From Sphagnum compactum (lineage: Eukaryota > Bryophyta > Sphagnopsida > Sphagnales): DNA of 64,000 bases. Where the stretch lies: NCBI GenBank assembly GCA_965153455.1, contig OZ234498.1:13330001-13394000 (forward strand). Reading direction: 5' to 3'. Below, piece after piece: positions 34,755 through 47,400 of the stretch. Each line of letters begins with the position of its first letter. Position 1 is the first letter of the stretch. The position numbers and the translations under genes are program-made. Under the pieces are notes generated by a model, which was not told where the DNA came from, did not search any database, and was given only the letters and a program-made list of their open reading frames with translations.

Positions 34755-35287
34755 AATCACTTGAAATATTGTTTCTAACGCATAAGTTATCTAAATTCAA
34801 CGTGCCTTAGTTCATTAGAGAGCTAACTACTAGGCGCACCTTCCTATCAAATCTCAAGATCTGCAACTAAACCAGTGAGGAGTTATACCACCAAACCCGA
34901 GAGGGTTTTACGAAGGCAGTTGTTCAACTTGACGGCAAACCTCTAGTGACTCAGAATATTGTTTCTAACACATACGATATCCAAATCTGGCTTACCTTAG
35001 CTCATTGAAAAGCTAACTACAAGGCGCACCTTCCTATCAAATCTCAAGATCTGCAGCTAAACCAGTGAGGAGTTATACCACCAAACCCGAGAGGGTTTTG
35101 CGAAGGCAGTTGTTCAACTTGACTGCAAACCTCTAGTCACTCAGAATATTGTTTCTAACACATACGGTATCCAAATCCGGCTTGCCTTAGCTCATTGGAA
35201 AGCTAACTACAAGGCGTACCTTCCTACCAAATCTCAAGATCTGGAGTTAAACCAGTGAGAAGTTATGCTATGAAACCCGAGAGGGTT
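34755..35287. repeat. 190-bp tandem repeat, about 2.8 units
   Basis: GAATATTGTTTCTAAC starts units near 34764, 34954 and 35144, exactly 190 bases apart. Units 2 and 3 are nearly identical; unit 1 is more diverged. Each includes AAACCCGAGAGGGTTT, itself a near-palindrome. Confidence 0.9.
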
Positions 35288-35539
35288 TGTGAGATTTTCC
35301 TAAGGTTTCAACCTCCCAACCCTATCACTACTCATCTCCATTCCTCTAAAACTATTACAAAATTTCCATTCTGCTCTTTTTCCTTTTCCCAACTCCCAAG
35401 GCTGATCATTCTCTTCTTCCTTAAGAAGCTTGTGGGAACAAGAATTTTCAAGATTGCATTGAAAATTATGTTTTGGGAAAGAGAGAACTCCCAATGATCC
35501 TAGTCCACCTTTTAAAGATAAGGGGAAGGAGGGTGAAGG

Positions 35540-35752
35540 TAAATCTAAAGCTTGCTGGCCAATGGAAGGTTCCATGCTTGGTGGCCAATGGAATGTTCCA
35601 AGCTTGGTGGCCAATGGAAAGTTCCATGCTTGGTGGCCAATGGAAGGTTCCATGCTTGGTGGCCAATGGAATGTTCCATGCTTGGTGGCCAATGGAATGT
35701 TCCAAGCTTGGTGGCCAATGGAATGTTCCATGCTTGGTGGCCAATGGAAGGT
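35540..35752. repeat. 26-bp minisatellite, about 8 units
   Basis: TTCCATGCTTGGTGGCCAAT repeats every 26 bases (TCCA at 35571, 35597, 35623, 35649, 35675, 35701 and 35727). Each unit contains CCAAT. It makes open frames on both strands that are artefacts of the array. Confidence 0.95.
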
Positions 35753-35894
35753 GAAGGAGAAACACCTTTTCACCTCTTCCATTTTCCCCTCAACAAACTT
35801 TACTTAAACCTTCAATTTTTTCCTTAGACCTCACGGTTTTACTTTACCATGGTTCTAAGCCGTTACTCACGCCTTCCTTTCCTTTTCTTTGATC

Positions 35895-35902
35895 TATAAA
35901 TA
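35895..35902 (+). promoter_or_regulatory. TATA box of the candidate LTR
   Basis: TATAAATA in a GC-richer setting, about 150 bases downstream of the CCAAT minisatellite. It could drive the retrotransposon transcript to which this LTR belonged. Confidence 0.5.
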
Positions 35903-36129
35903 CGACTATGCACTTCAATGCAACAAGTCCTTCACACCTTCATTGTTGATTTGATTTGATTGAAGATCTGACCTTTTTCCTCTCCTTGAAATTATGGTGT
36001 CGCACATGGTCACCTCTTACGGGCCGCAAGCCGCACAAGCGAATGAAGAATCGCCTCCGGAGTCATCTCTAGATCTTACCCTAACACAGCATCCTCGTGA
36101 TGAAGAACCCGAACCTCGAATATAAAAAT

Positions 36130-36518
36130 GACCAAATTCTCAAACTTCAAAATGAAAATGAGACAAAAATTAAAAATATTTCCATGTAAATTATATCCAT
36201 TCAATATTGATGTTTGTTTCAAACATCAAAATACCTCATGCACATTGCTAAAAATTGTCTACATTATTGAAGTTTGAAAAACTTGGATTTTTTAAAACAA
36301 TATAATTATTTACAACTTTATATTCATTTGTATGGTTAAATAAAAGACAATGGAACTATGGTTTCACAATGAATATTCAAATGGTTAGAAAACTTTTTTT
36401 TTTAGTACAAATGTGAAAAACAAAATTCATGGTATTTCATAAAGCTAACAAACTTCCATCCAATATAACTTGAGTTCATAGTAGAACATTAAATGTAATA
36501 CCTTATTTTCAGAACATA
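36130..36518 (+). repeat. 3' tail of copy B
   Basis: Inverted match to 3410-3830. It contains TTTGTTTCAAACATC, CATTTGTATGGTTAAATAAA, and ends TTAAATGTAATACCTTATTTT. A small perfect hairpin (GCCTCT-TATGTC-AGAGGC, 36519-36536) follows at once. Confidence 0.6.
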
Positions 36519-36536
36519 GCCTCTTATGTCAGAGGC

Positions 36537-38975
36537 CCTTGTTTTTCATTGTTCCCAAAACTAATTTGGGTATCATTTTTTTACTTGTTGCCTGACATCA
36601 TTATTTGGAAAGTTTTTGTGGATTGTAGCGTAAGATGAACTAAAACTTATGATCAAAAAAACTTTCTCTTGGAAAATTTTGACAACCAAAATTCTTTGAA
36701 AATTTTTAGAAAAGTTTTTTGAACAAAATTTTCCTTTTATTATTTGGAAAAAAATTGTCAAAATTTTTAAACCAAAATTTTAAAAGAAAAAAAAAATTCT
36801 TTTGACCAATTTCTTTTTTAATAATGTCCTACTAACACAAATGTATATTAAATGAATATAGTCTCATGTAGCACACTTAACATGAAAAGGGGAAACTTCA
36901 AAGTCTTAGTCTAGGATCACCTAGGCACATAAAGTGTTGTTTTCATGTGAGCTTAATCCTAAGAGAGCTTTAAAACTTTGATTTATGAGAGAGTGCTCAC
37001 CAAGTCTACATAAATCTTCCCTTTATGAATTTGTGAAGTGATGGAAACTTGACTTTTGTTGCAGGCAAAGGGAAAAGCTTGCAGTCCTTTCCCAAATCCA
37101 CCAAATTGTAGACTTTGGATTTCAAGGTTTGTCTATGAATTTAAAAAACCCATAACTTCCATGTTGCCTAATGCAATGTTGCAATGAGTAAACATTTTTG
37201 TTGTATTAATAAGAATGTTGGATGTCAAGGAAGGTACACAATTAGTCGAAGTGCATGACCAAAGACCAAATTTGGATACATATATAATATCATCTTGTCT
37301 TGTAGGTACTAGTGCAAATTTGTCAAGGACAAACCCTCATAAGGTCCCCACAATATAGGCATGGATGGAGGAACCACCTTGAATTTATTATTACCAATTC
37401 TAAAAGTGCTTACATCAGGTTGCCAGGATTTACATATCATTTTTAAAAAAATGTTATCTAGTTGTTCCATTCATACTTACCTATTTCAAGCCTACCTACC
37501 TCACTCCTTTCTTCTACCTATTTACATGGATATGAAAAGACAAATTAACATTTTTTTTAATGTCCGTGTTATTTATATTGAAATAATTTAATAACCTACC
37601 TCTTTCAAGCCTATTTACTTAATCCTTTTCATTTGTGAATTTATATGAACATGCAAGATTTGACATAAATAATGAAGAATTAATGAGAACCAAGTGGGAA
37701 TATACAAAGAGAAAGAAAGAAAAATGAGGCGGGGAGAGATTTTGCTCAATTTGGAATCTTGTGCTTCAAGCAAGGGAATTACATTTGTAATATGTAAAAT
37801 AAGAACCTTTTTCTATTAAGTGAGTTTACATACAAGATTTTGACCATGGGGCATTGACCATGGGGGATGGGCATGTGTCATGATCATCTCCCTTGGGTGA
37901 TGACTTAATTTGCATCATTCACTCCCACCTCATGTCTTTAGATACCTGAAGCTGCCATTGATCAAAAGCACTTCCACAAAACATACTTCTTGTTGATAGA
38001 GCACATTGCAACGTGTAGTCCACTTCTAATCATCAAAACAATAATTGAGGTTCACAACCCGTAGTGTTTAAAAATAAAAGTATGTTTGTATGAAAACACT
38101 AAAAAGATTAGTCACACTTTGTGTAAGGTTTTCAAATGTAATTGTAGGGGAGGTTCCTGTATGAGTGGGTTCTCTTAAGGGTGTGAGCCTAAAGGTGCTC
38201 TTAAACATTATGAGAGCCTAGAAGTACATGAACTTCGACACACATGCAAACAACTTTTTTTTATATGAAAAAATGGAAACATATTTTTTAAAAAAGGATC
38301 TCCCCTTGGCATAATACCCTAGGATTCTTCTCCCATGGGAGATCCTTTAGAGTACAAAGAAAAATAAGTACAAAGTCATTTAAGTACCTATAAATTATCC
38401 TAGTTGGGGGTGCCTTTGTCTTTGCATTTCTAGTAAGTCTAAAGGATAAAGGGATTTTTAAGAATGTTATGAGATTATGCCCGAGCAAGCAAAGGGGATG
38501 TTATATTTAGTATATTTCCCTAGTTATGTCATAATACTATAACCATAACTTTCCAAATTCAACATTAAGCTTTTGGAACTCCACATTGGACTCTACATTC
38601 TACCAACTTATAAATTTGTGCAACCGCTTTGAACTATTTTAATTCCACGTTGGATTTTGCACAAGTCAGGAGGCACTTCTTTTTGCATATATTGTCTGCA
38701 TGGTCAGGCACCAATTAAGTATGAATTGTACCACATTACATTGTATTTTTGTTTCAATTGTGCAAACCTTGTTTTTGAAGCCTCACAAGAGCCCTCTAAT
38801 GTTAACCTTTAATGTATTTGTGAATAGTTAACATTTTGGGACCAAGTATTTTGAACCTAATACTTTATGTTTTGTTTTATTAGGTTTATGAGTGATATGG
38901 ATGATATGTATCCACTAACCCCTACGTCAAGACAAACCAAATTGGTTCACTTTTCAATGTATTTTCTGTCTTGCA
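36537..38975. other. No gene recognised
   Basis: AT-rich intergenic sequence; short frames at 37361-37591 and 38288-38488 have no recognisable features. Confidence 0.45.
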
Positions 38976-38979
38976 TATT

Positions 38980-41370
38980 TAGGGTTTAAAGAAGGAAGTT
39001 TGTGTGATCTCCCCAACCATGTCACCTGTTTTCATGCTCTTCGTATCATTGGAAAGTCTTCAATGATTAGGGTTGTGCCAAGTTAGTTTCACTATGTTTA
39101 AACCTATGTTGCAAGTCAAATTTTTCATTGAGAATTTAATGAAATCAAAACTAAAAATGTTAGACAAATTGGGGCACACTTTCAATACTATTGGAAAGCC
39201 ATTGATGAGTGAGATTTTATGATGGTAACTTGATAATTTTTAAACCTTAGGTGCATGAGACATATTGAATTTTGAGTAGTTTTTATTATGGAAAATTCAA
39301 CTAAATTACATAAACAAATTTTGGAAGGAGAAATTAGTTGGGTAACAAGTTCACACTTGGGGCCACAACATGGTCACACTATCTATCTATGAAGGAAAGT
39401 TGTTTGTTTTGTTTGTTTGTCGTGTTGAGATTTCCCAAATGATGACACCCCTACCATACTTTTGATACCCTTGGAAATGTTTCTAGTTTACACCTATGGT
39501 GCAAGAGTTATTCAACATCAAACAATTTTTTTAGTGAGAATTCAATAAAGTCAAAAATAAAAATAAAAATTGGGGTGTGCTTTTGGTATTGTTGGAAAAT
39601 GTTCAATGAGTAAGACTTTATGGAGGTACTTTTGTAATTTTCAGATCCAAGGTGCAAAAGATATTATTTTGAGTATTTATTGGCGCTAAAAATATAATAC
39701 AAAAATATAATTCAATTAAGTTGAAAAAACTTGTGTTTTGGAAAGAGAAATTAGTTGGGTAATAAGTTCACACTTGGGCCAACAACATAGGTCACATTAA
39801 TTTTAGGTAGTTTGTTTTGTTTTCAAGTTGAGATCTTCCAAACCATGGTACCCCTTAGAGTGTTGTTGGTACCATTGGAAAACTCTCAATGAGGAGGGGT
39901 GCACTGAAGTGGTTTGTACATTTTAAACTTTTTTTTGCAAGATTTATTCAATATTTAACAAATTTGTCACTAAAATTTGAGGAAAATTAAAAATAAAAAT
40001 TTGAGGAAATTGGGGCATGTTTTCATGTTGTTGGAAAGTGCTCAATGGTTTGGACTTTATGGAGGTGATTTTGTAATTTTCAAATATAGGGTGAAGGAAA
40101 TATTAAAATTAAAATTTCAATAAAATATTGCACTTTAGGTTTTAAAATTAGGTCAATTTTCATGATTTTTTAATTTTAAAAAAACTAAATATTTTAAAGC
40201 TCACATTTGGGCCAACCACACATGCCACACTAGTTTATACAAAACAATGGAATTTTTATCACTTTAGGAGAAGTTTTTTTTTTTTTTCATTTTTTGAAAC
40301 TAGGCTCACTAGCAAGCAATTCATGAAAGATCTAGCATTGAATGGTAACATGTTTTACAAACTTTGTCTATTTTTTTTATAGTACCCTACCTAGTGCTTA
40401 GGTGGAATCCTAGCAATTTTTTTGAATTTTTTGAAAAATGTAAAAAAAAAATGATCAAAGAATATGCACAATTTTTTTTCATTTTATTTTTGACCAAGTT
40501 GTGAAAACTCACCCAAAAAACAACATTTCTTCACAATATTGGAGAAACAATGGTACTCGAACTAAAGAGAACTCTATGTTCAAACAATGGTACCCTTAGT
40601 AAAGATAAACCCATATGTCCTCTAGGGGTTTGGTAAGAATGTTGAACAAGTCAATAATCAATCCTAACCTTCACTAATGTTGTGAAACAAGTTCTAGCTC
40701 ATGATGCATGAGGACTTACATAGGAATGTTCACATTGTGACAAAGGACCATTCAAAAGCCACACCATGTTAAGGAGAGGGGAGTGGGGATGGCTTTGTTC
40801 ACACACTAAGTACATGTAGTTAGGAAACTTGTGTAAGGTAATGACCACAAAAAGGGCATTTTCACCCATGAGCAATGAGATGGGAATTGAGCTTAAGACC
40901 CCAATTTCTAAGAATGCATTGATTAACCTTATGTTTAATGTGACTAGTGTGGCTTGTGTTGTTGGCTAAACTGTGCATTTAAAAAAAAATAGTTTGATTT
41001 TGTTCAATTTCTAATGTCACAGATTTATCAAAATTCAATATCTCCTCAACATTAGGTTTAAAATTACAAAACTACCTCCATAAAATCCTAATCATTGAGG
41101 TCTTTCCAACAATACAAAAGTGTGCCCTAATTTCCTTACAAGTTTAGTTTTGATTTTATTAAAATTTCAATGACAAGATTATTCAATATTTAATTTAAAT
41201 CTTGCATCATAGGTCTAAACATTAAAGAACCACCTTGATGGATCCCCACTTGTTAAAGGCTTTCTAACTACACCAAATGCATAGTGGGGGATATCATGGT
41301 TTGGGAAATCTCAATGTGACAATCAAAACAAACAAACTACGCTTTTTAATATATAAATGTGAACTTTTGA
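38980..41370. repeat. ~420-bp repeats: three direct units and one inverted unit
   Basis: Direct units begin near 38990, 39405 and 39810. Each runs GAGATTTCCCAAAC..ATG, then ATTGGAAA..CTCAATGA, then a block ending GACTTTATGGAGGT..TTTTGTAATTTTC, and closes with CACACTTGGGCCAACAACA. After about 700 bases an inverted unit (40945-41370) carries the same landmarks reversed (CTAGTGTGGCTTGTGTTG, ACAAAACTACCTCCATAAA, CATGGTTTGGGAAATCTCAA). The outer ends GCCACACTAG and CTAGTGTGGC are inverse. No coding region. Confidence 0.7.
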
Positions 41371-42392
41371 ATCCAAGTATTTGTTGGTGTCACTCCATAG
41401 GTAAAAATAGTCTATTTTCACATGTGACAATTCAAAAATGATGATATGAAAAAACAAATATGAAAGGGTTCCAATTTGGAATTATGAAATTGGAAACCAT
41501 GTGATAAATTATGCAAAAATCCCCTTATATCAACTCTAATGTCTCATCATTAGAATTTGCAAAAGTATCACATTAACAAATTTTTTAATACAAAAAAAAT
41601 GTCAACAAATTTAACAAATTTTGCAAATAAATAAATTTGAATGTAAATTGAATAACATTTATTTTGCTATGAAATGAAAGAATATGCAAGCGCAAAAATG
41701 CAATATGTAGGGGCTTCAATGGGGGGAGGAATTTTAACCAAAAAACCAACCCCTTTGTTAACTTGCCCCTAGAGAATAGACTACACATTGCTATAGGATT
41801 TGGGCATAACATTTTGGCTCAAACTTGACCCAATGTATGAATGGCATCTGGATTACTATGTGTGCATATGGTGGATGGGCATGTTACATAGTACTACATG
41901 CATCTAAATGAAGAGCTCTAGATCTAATAAAGGAAGCTTTTAGTTTGAAGTTTGATCATAAAATAAAGGATAGAATTGTTACACAATGAGTTGTTTGTTC
42001 TTCTTATCTTCATGCATTACTAGTTCCATCTCACTTCTTTCCTACTTTTCATGTTTGCTTGATGAGAACCTAGGGGAACACATGAGGAACAATATATGGA
42101 ACCAATTGTGTGTGTGTGTGTGTGTGTGTGAATGAATGCACCAATAGTCTTTGCCATTATCCCCTTTGCCTTTCCTTGGCTACTTGTTTCCCTTTACCTT
42201 GACTTTGGACACCTTATATCTAGTCTCATATGGTCACCCATGTTCAATTCCATGCATGCCCATGCCTAGTTCCATTGAGGCTCATGTGTGTGCAATAATC
42301 CCTTCAATTATGGTCATTCATCATAAAAGCCATCCATTTCCATGGAGAAAAAATGACATGGGTTAATAAGAATCCAAGTAATGAGCTTGAAG
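41371..42392. other. No gene recognised; (TG)n at 42107-42130
   Basis: Intergenic sequence with one uninterrupted TG microsatellite of about 24 bases. No coding features recognised in the short open frames. Confidence 0.5.
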
Positions 42393-42546
42393 CACTACTA
42401 CAAAATGTGGGTGCAATTCACTAGTCCCTGTTCACTAGACCAGTGAATTCATTGCTTCTTCATTGGTTCGCATTCACTACAACTAGTGAATTCATTCAAA
42501 ATCCAGTGAAATCATTTGGTGTACAAGGACACCTTTTTTTGTAATG
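42393..42546. mobile_element. CACTA-type MITE, copy 2 (154 bp)
   Basis: Same length and orientation as the copy at 5733-5886. Begins CACTACTACAAAATGTGG and ends TTTTTTTGTAATG. AAG flanks it exactly (42390-42392 and 42547-42549). Differences from copy 1 are scattered substitutions, including the last-but-two base of the 3' end. Confidence 0.85.
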
Positions 42547-43005
42547 AAGGTAGTGTCATGATCCAAAGTTGTAAGGCTACAATTCATGAATTCAACAACT
42601 AGTTGAGCTTTTAACACTTTTAGGTGTGAAAATGGGGAGGATTCATGTTACATTTAAAAATTCTTCACACCATTCTTTCAATTCTTTATGTGACATCTAT
42701 TAAAGTTGTGTTCTTATCTGTTTTTTGTTTATATCACTGCAAAACTTCTTGTTGGAAGAACATGTGGACATTCTAACTTCTAACCTCTCTAAGATACCTC
42801 ATAATATTTGGCTCTAAGAATTTGGTAAAAAAGGTGCCTGCCTCAATGTTGCAACATTAATGACTATGTGTGAACTTTCTAGCAAGATTTGTATTATTTT
42901 ACGCCTTCTTGTAGGGTAATCAAAATAGAAATGGTCCAAATAGGGATGAATTGCAATTGCTTAGGGTGAACCAGTCTGGGAATTTAGTGTCATTGGTTGC
43001 AGTTG

Positions 43006-44402
43006 TGTTAAAGGTGAAACTGTACTATAATAATCAGATAGATTAGGATGCATGGGTATAATGAGTAGGTAATTTTGGGACAGGCTAGACAAAGGAAATT
43101 CAATAAAAATAGAGTGCATAACAATGGAGGATGAGTAAGTGAAATTAGGACTACTGAAGTGGAATTCAAACTAGTCTAAGGCAGGAGAATTGAGGAATTG
43201 AGGGCATTTAAAAAAAACGTTATTTGGGGATTCATTTTCATATTTTTTTGGGACATATAGAGTAAAGAGCAGAGGAGTTTTTTTCAAAGTTTAGAGAGTA
43301 GTTTTTGATGAGGAACATATAATTACTAGGTGAAAGCACATTAATGGTGAGTCATTTTTCACCAAAAAAGGTGATGTATAACAAGTATTATAATACGTAG
43401 TAAATTAAAATCTTGATGGTATCAGTTGGCTATCCTAAACACAAGCAAAAAAATTTAAAATTTGCATGACAACATTTTGGAACCCAAAGTTCACTTTGAG
43501 TCAAAATTAATCTTGCTCCAACGGTTAGATAAAGAGGATTGGATAAAATTAATGTACATACAATATATAACTTACAGTTTCTCAATAGCCATAGGGCCTC
43601 ATGTTTGTGGTTCATGAAACATTACCAAACAAAAGAAATTTGAAAAAATAATGCAATGTCCATCTATAAAATCTCCTCCTCTTTGATATGATATTGGTTT
43701 TTTTTTTTTAAAAATAAAATTATTATGCACTTATTGTTGAAAAATGCAAAAAACACACTTTTTTGAATGAAATTTCATCAAAAATTTTTAATTTCTAAAT
43801 GGTCCTAGATTTAATTCATGTATATCAATGTCATACACCATTAAAAAATTCACCCAAGAATTTCACTCACAACCCTAGTTTTGAAGTAAATATGCAATTT
43901 TTTCAAACTTTGTGACAAAGTATTATTTTGTCACAAAATATATTCCATACATTCAAGTTTTTCATTATTTGTTGAATTTTTAAAAATAGTTGATTAGATT
44001 AAGTTTAAAGTTAATCAAATATACTTTAAACAAGCAAAAATAATCCAAGATGTGATGTCCATACATTACCAAACAAATTAATTGTAGAAAGATTATATTT
44101 GTTACTACAATTCTTGGGGGGCTTAATGTGCTTATGCTTTACTAGAAATATGTTTTTCTTTTTTTCTCATGTACTTTGAACCATATTCTATTAGTTTTTC
44201 CTTTCTATCAATATGAGAAATAAAAAATGTTGCAGAATTATGACAAATTTAGAACTATGCAAACAACTTTGTTGTAAAAAAATGTTGTTGAACAACATTC
44301 TAGAATATGTATTGAATTTGAGCATAAACTTCATGATTGAAACTAAATATGTATAAGAATAGAATCTGAAGTTAAAGAATGTTAAAATATTAGGATTTAC
44401 CA
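43006..44402 (+). repeat. 5' LTR of the old Ty3/gypsy element (interrupted)
   Basis: TGTTAAAGG at 43006 to CCA at 44402, about 581 bp once the 809-bp TIR transposon and its 7-base duplication are discounted, which agrees with 551 bp for the 3' LTR. The next bases, TTTGGCGACCATCC, may be a primer site for a tRNA other than initiator Met. Confidence 0.75.
43330..44138 (+). mobile_element. ~800-bp TIR transposon, copy 2
   Basis: Starts GTGAAAGCACATTAA and ends TTAATGTGCTTATGCT. TTACTAG is duplicated (43323-43329 and 44139-44145). Same orientation as copy 1 and closely similar to it throughout. It lies inside the 5' LTR of the old Ty3/gypsy element, so it is younger than that insertion. Confidence 0.85.
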
Positions 44403-47400
44403 TTTGGCGACCATCCTTGGGACGAATTTGGGGTCAGAATTCTTGGTTGTATGATTTGCTTTGGTTTTACTATCTGACAATAGGTACAGAAAGGTGATTG
44501 TGAAGAATTTTGTTTTTTCCTCTAATCTGCACATTCAAAATTGGTGAAGGAAAAATTGTTAGAAATTAGATCTAAGTATACAACTGTTGTAAGGATTTAA
44601 ATATGTGGAAAAAAAATTTTCCAAGGAGGAGTGGTAAAATGGTGATAAAATAAATCAGATAGTGACCCGAAGTTTACAAAGACATTATATTAGGTAGCCA
44701 TGCAATAGAATGAAGAAGAAAATGTAGTAGAGGAAGAACTGCAATTTGCAAATGATGCAATGCAATTTCATTCTCCAAAAAAGAATACAATATACTATGC
44801 CAAGAATACCCAAGACAGAGGAGCAACTTGCAAGGTACAAGATGCCAATTGTAGTAGTTATGGAACCTCGGGAAACATTCATTGGCAAAGCAATGAGATG
44901 ACCCAATGTCCGAAAGAGGCTGCCAATGAGGAATTAACCTTTGGAAGTTGAACCAAAGGGATGGGGAAACAATGCAATTAGGGTTACCCATGTAGATTTA
45001 CAACGAAGGGAATGAAAAAGAACATAGATGAGTCTATCAACCCAAAGACATGGTCATTTATATAGATTCCAAGATATACTACATATGCATCAAGAAGTAC
45101 AAAGAGGTATGGAAACAAGATCCATAAATAGAGGCTTTACTTGATAATCTGATTTACCTTAGTACCATCACAACCATGAAGAGTGGGATGAAGACCTGGA
45201 CAACAATGAAGTTGAATAAGTATTGTTGTAGTATGTTGAGACTATATTATAAACTAAGGATCTAGAAGAAGGTTTTGTAATTAAAGCAATATATTAAACC
45301 AAGATGGAAAACAAAGTTAAGCACAACACTCCACCAATGTTGGTGGTTAATACCAAAATATGGCAGGCAGACAAGGTAAATTTAATGCAAACTAATGAAT
45401 CCATGATTAAACATAGCCATCAACCCATATTATTACCATGAAAACAAGTTTGGAGTAGATTTAATCAAAACATAAATCAACACTATAGACTCACAACAAA
45501 TTGGTGTAACTTCGGCAGACAAGAAGATCATTCATAAACGAATTGTCCGTTCATTGAGCAAAATGTACAAGATGCAATGATCAGTCATTTCCATATCCAA
45601 GCGCAGAACAACCAGAATCTAGAAGATGATCATAATTTGTTGGCCATTTCACAGAATGTGATACTAGTAACACAACCATAGAACTATAGAAATCTACATA
45701 ACACTACTAAAATGGGTGATGTACGGAGGATACCTTTTGAAGGCAAAATACCCCAAATCACTAGACCATGTCATTCTACTCCAAAGAGAGTTAGGATGAC
45801 TACCAACCATCCTGCTTTAAACAATGAAATACTTGCAACTTTCAAAAATACAAAGTTTGTGCCTGGATTAAAGAACAAAACACTATTAAATACCTCAATG
45901 TTAAAAAATAGTGGCATACCAATTCATGGAAGACTAGTACCATAGTTTTTCATAACAATTATTATTGAGGTCTAAGGAATTCTTGTGATGGTTGTATACC
46001 CAACTAGATCTATGCTTGCGACTACAATCAGATATCCAATATTTATAAGGGAAGATGAAATTCTTGCAATACTAGTTGATAATTGTTATTTTTATAATAG
46101 AGTTTGTACAGAGCCTGTTGAGACTTTAGAATGAAACCATTATAGTGGCTTAAAAGCAATCCCTGTTAGTTTTGGTGCTAGAAAACCTATAGTAGTAGAC
46201 CCTGATGCAAAAGTACCAGTGAACTTACTCTTAAAAACACCTTTCCACAATGAAGTTATTATTAAATCTATACCACTAGACCCAAGAAAAAATCCTCTAG
46301 ACCCCCTAGGAGGTGTTACAATAGGATCTGTGCAACCTATAGTGCCCAGGTGAAATTTTTTTAAGGTGTACCACATAGCAAGAAAGGCCTTGTCCTTATT
46401 GTAATTTTTTTTTACCCTATATTTTGATCCCCATAAAAATTAATGAATAAAAAATTGTTAAAAAAAATTAAGAGTATATTTTAGACCATTATAATTCTAG
46501 ATTCCATAATAATCATCCATAAATGTGTTTTTACATGGTAAAAAAGGATTAAGTAAAAAAGATAGAAAAGGGTGATGTTGTGACAAGATTTTGGTACACC
46601 TTAAAGAATTTGGACCCACCCTATTATAGGTCTTCAAGAGACCATTGAATTATCCTAAGTATAAGAAAGATTCTGATCCAGATGTTCATGTACAAGTATT
46701 CAAAGTTGCTATTAAAGCTAACGATGAAACAATAGATGCAGAAGTAACTAATTCGTTCAATTTTACATCAAGAGATAACGCATCTAATTGATGTAACAAC
46801 TATATGCGAAATAATCCCAACTATAGATTTGTATATCTAGAACAAGTTTTCTGTAGATTTTATTGGATTGTGTAGAATGATGAACATGTATATCTATAGT
46901 TGAAGAACCTGAAACAAGAAATTAGCCAATAGTTTACAAATGCCTACTACTGATAGTTTCTTGACCACAAAATTTTGATCCGGACTATAGTCTTACTTAT
47001 GCATTGCTACTACAGGAATGAAGTGGGGGACCTTGCAACAACACAAAGAATCGTCATTGATTAAGGTATTTATGTGCCTGAAGCACAGAGTACACTCTCT
47101 GTACCACAAACCATAGGGATAGGGAGTGTAGCTATTAGAAACTAAACAAATGCAAAGTTAAGTATGTACTATACCAACTGCCATCACACAAACCACAATG
47201 TGGAGACTTGCAAAAGCAAGAAGAAGGAGGAACCAACTACTACAACTACTATTGAAACCATTACGTAGGCTAGTAAACCTTTAAGACCACTAAAGGGTGT
47301 AAATATGATAACATGAACAACATCCAACTGCTTTAGGACTACTTTTAAGGGATATATTCCTTAGAATATTCTTTTAAAATTTCTATAAAAATTTCTTTAT

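Larger units (their letters stand above)
34468..36037 (+). mobile_element. Candidate solo LTR with internal repeat arrays
   Basis: Starts TGTCTTTGTGAGG and ends AAGCCGCACA, with AGCGA on both sides (34463-34467 and 36038-36042). It holds a 190-bp tandem repeat, a 26-bp minisatellite rich in CCAAT, and a TATA box (35895-35902) about 140 bases before the end, a layout that fits U3-R-U5. GC-rich sequence continues to about 36118, beyond the proposed end, so the true right edge may be later and the 5-bp match could be chance. Confidence 0.5.
18040..36518 (+). mobile_element. Helentron-like transposon copy B, with nested insertions
   Basis: Same order as copy A but on the plus strand: leader (18040-20155), solo LTR, RPA-like part (21057-21550), repeat array (22040-22600), zinc-ribbon part (23360-23830), tandem repeat (23960-24420), OTU-like domain split by a Ty3/gypsy element (24440-24812 and 33033-33420), linker, Rep N-terminus (to 34467), an LTR-like insertion, and the shared 3' tail (36130-36518). 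The Rep core, helicase and EEP domains are missing, so copy B has an internal deletion. Both ends are set by similarity to copy A. Confidence 0.65.

Noticed and set aside
35300-35827. Long frames on both strands with repeated amino-acid units
   Set aside because: They are produced by the 26-bp minisatellite, whose unit is not a multiple of three, so all three frames stay open.
36100-36130. Possible continuation of copy B Rep frame (LEYK) right after the LTR-like insertion
   Set aside because: Four residues are too few, and the following sequence matches the 3' tail, not Rep.
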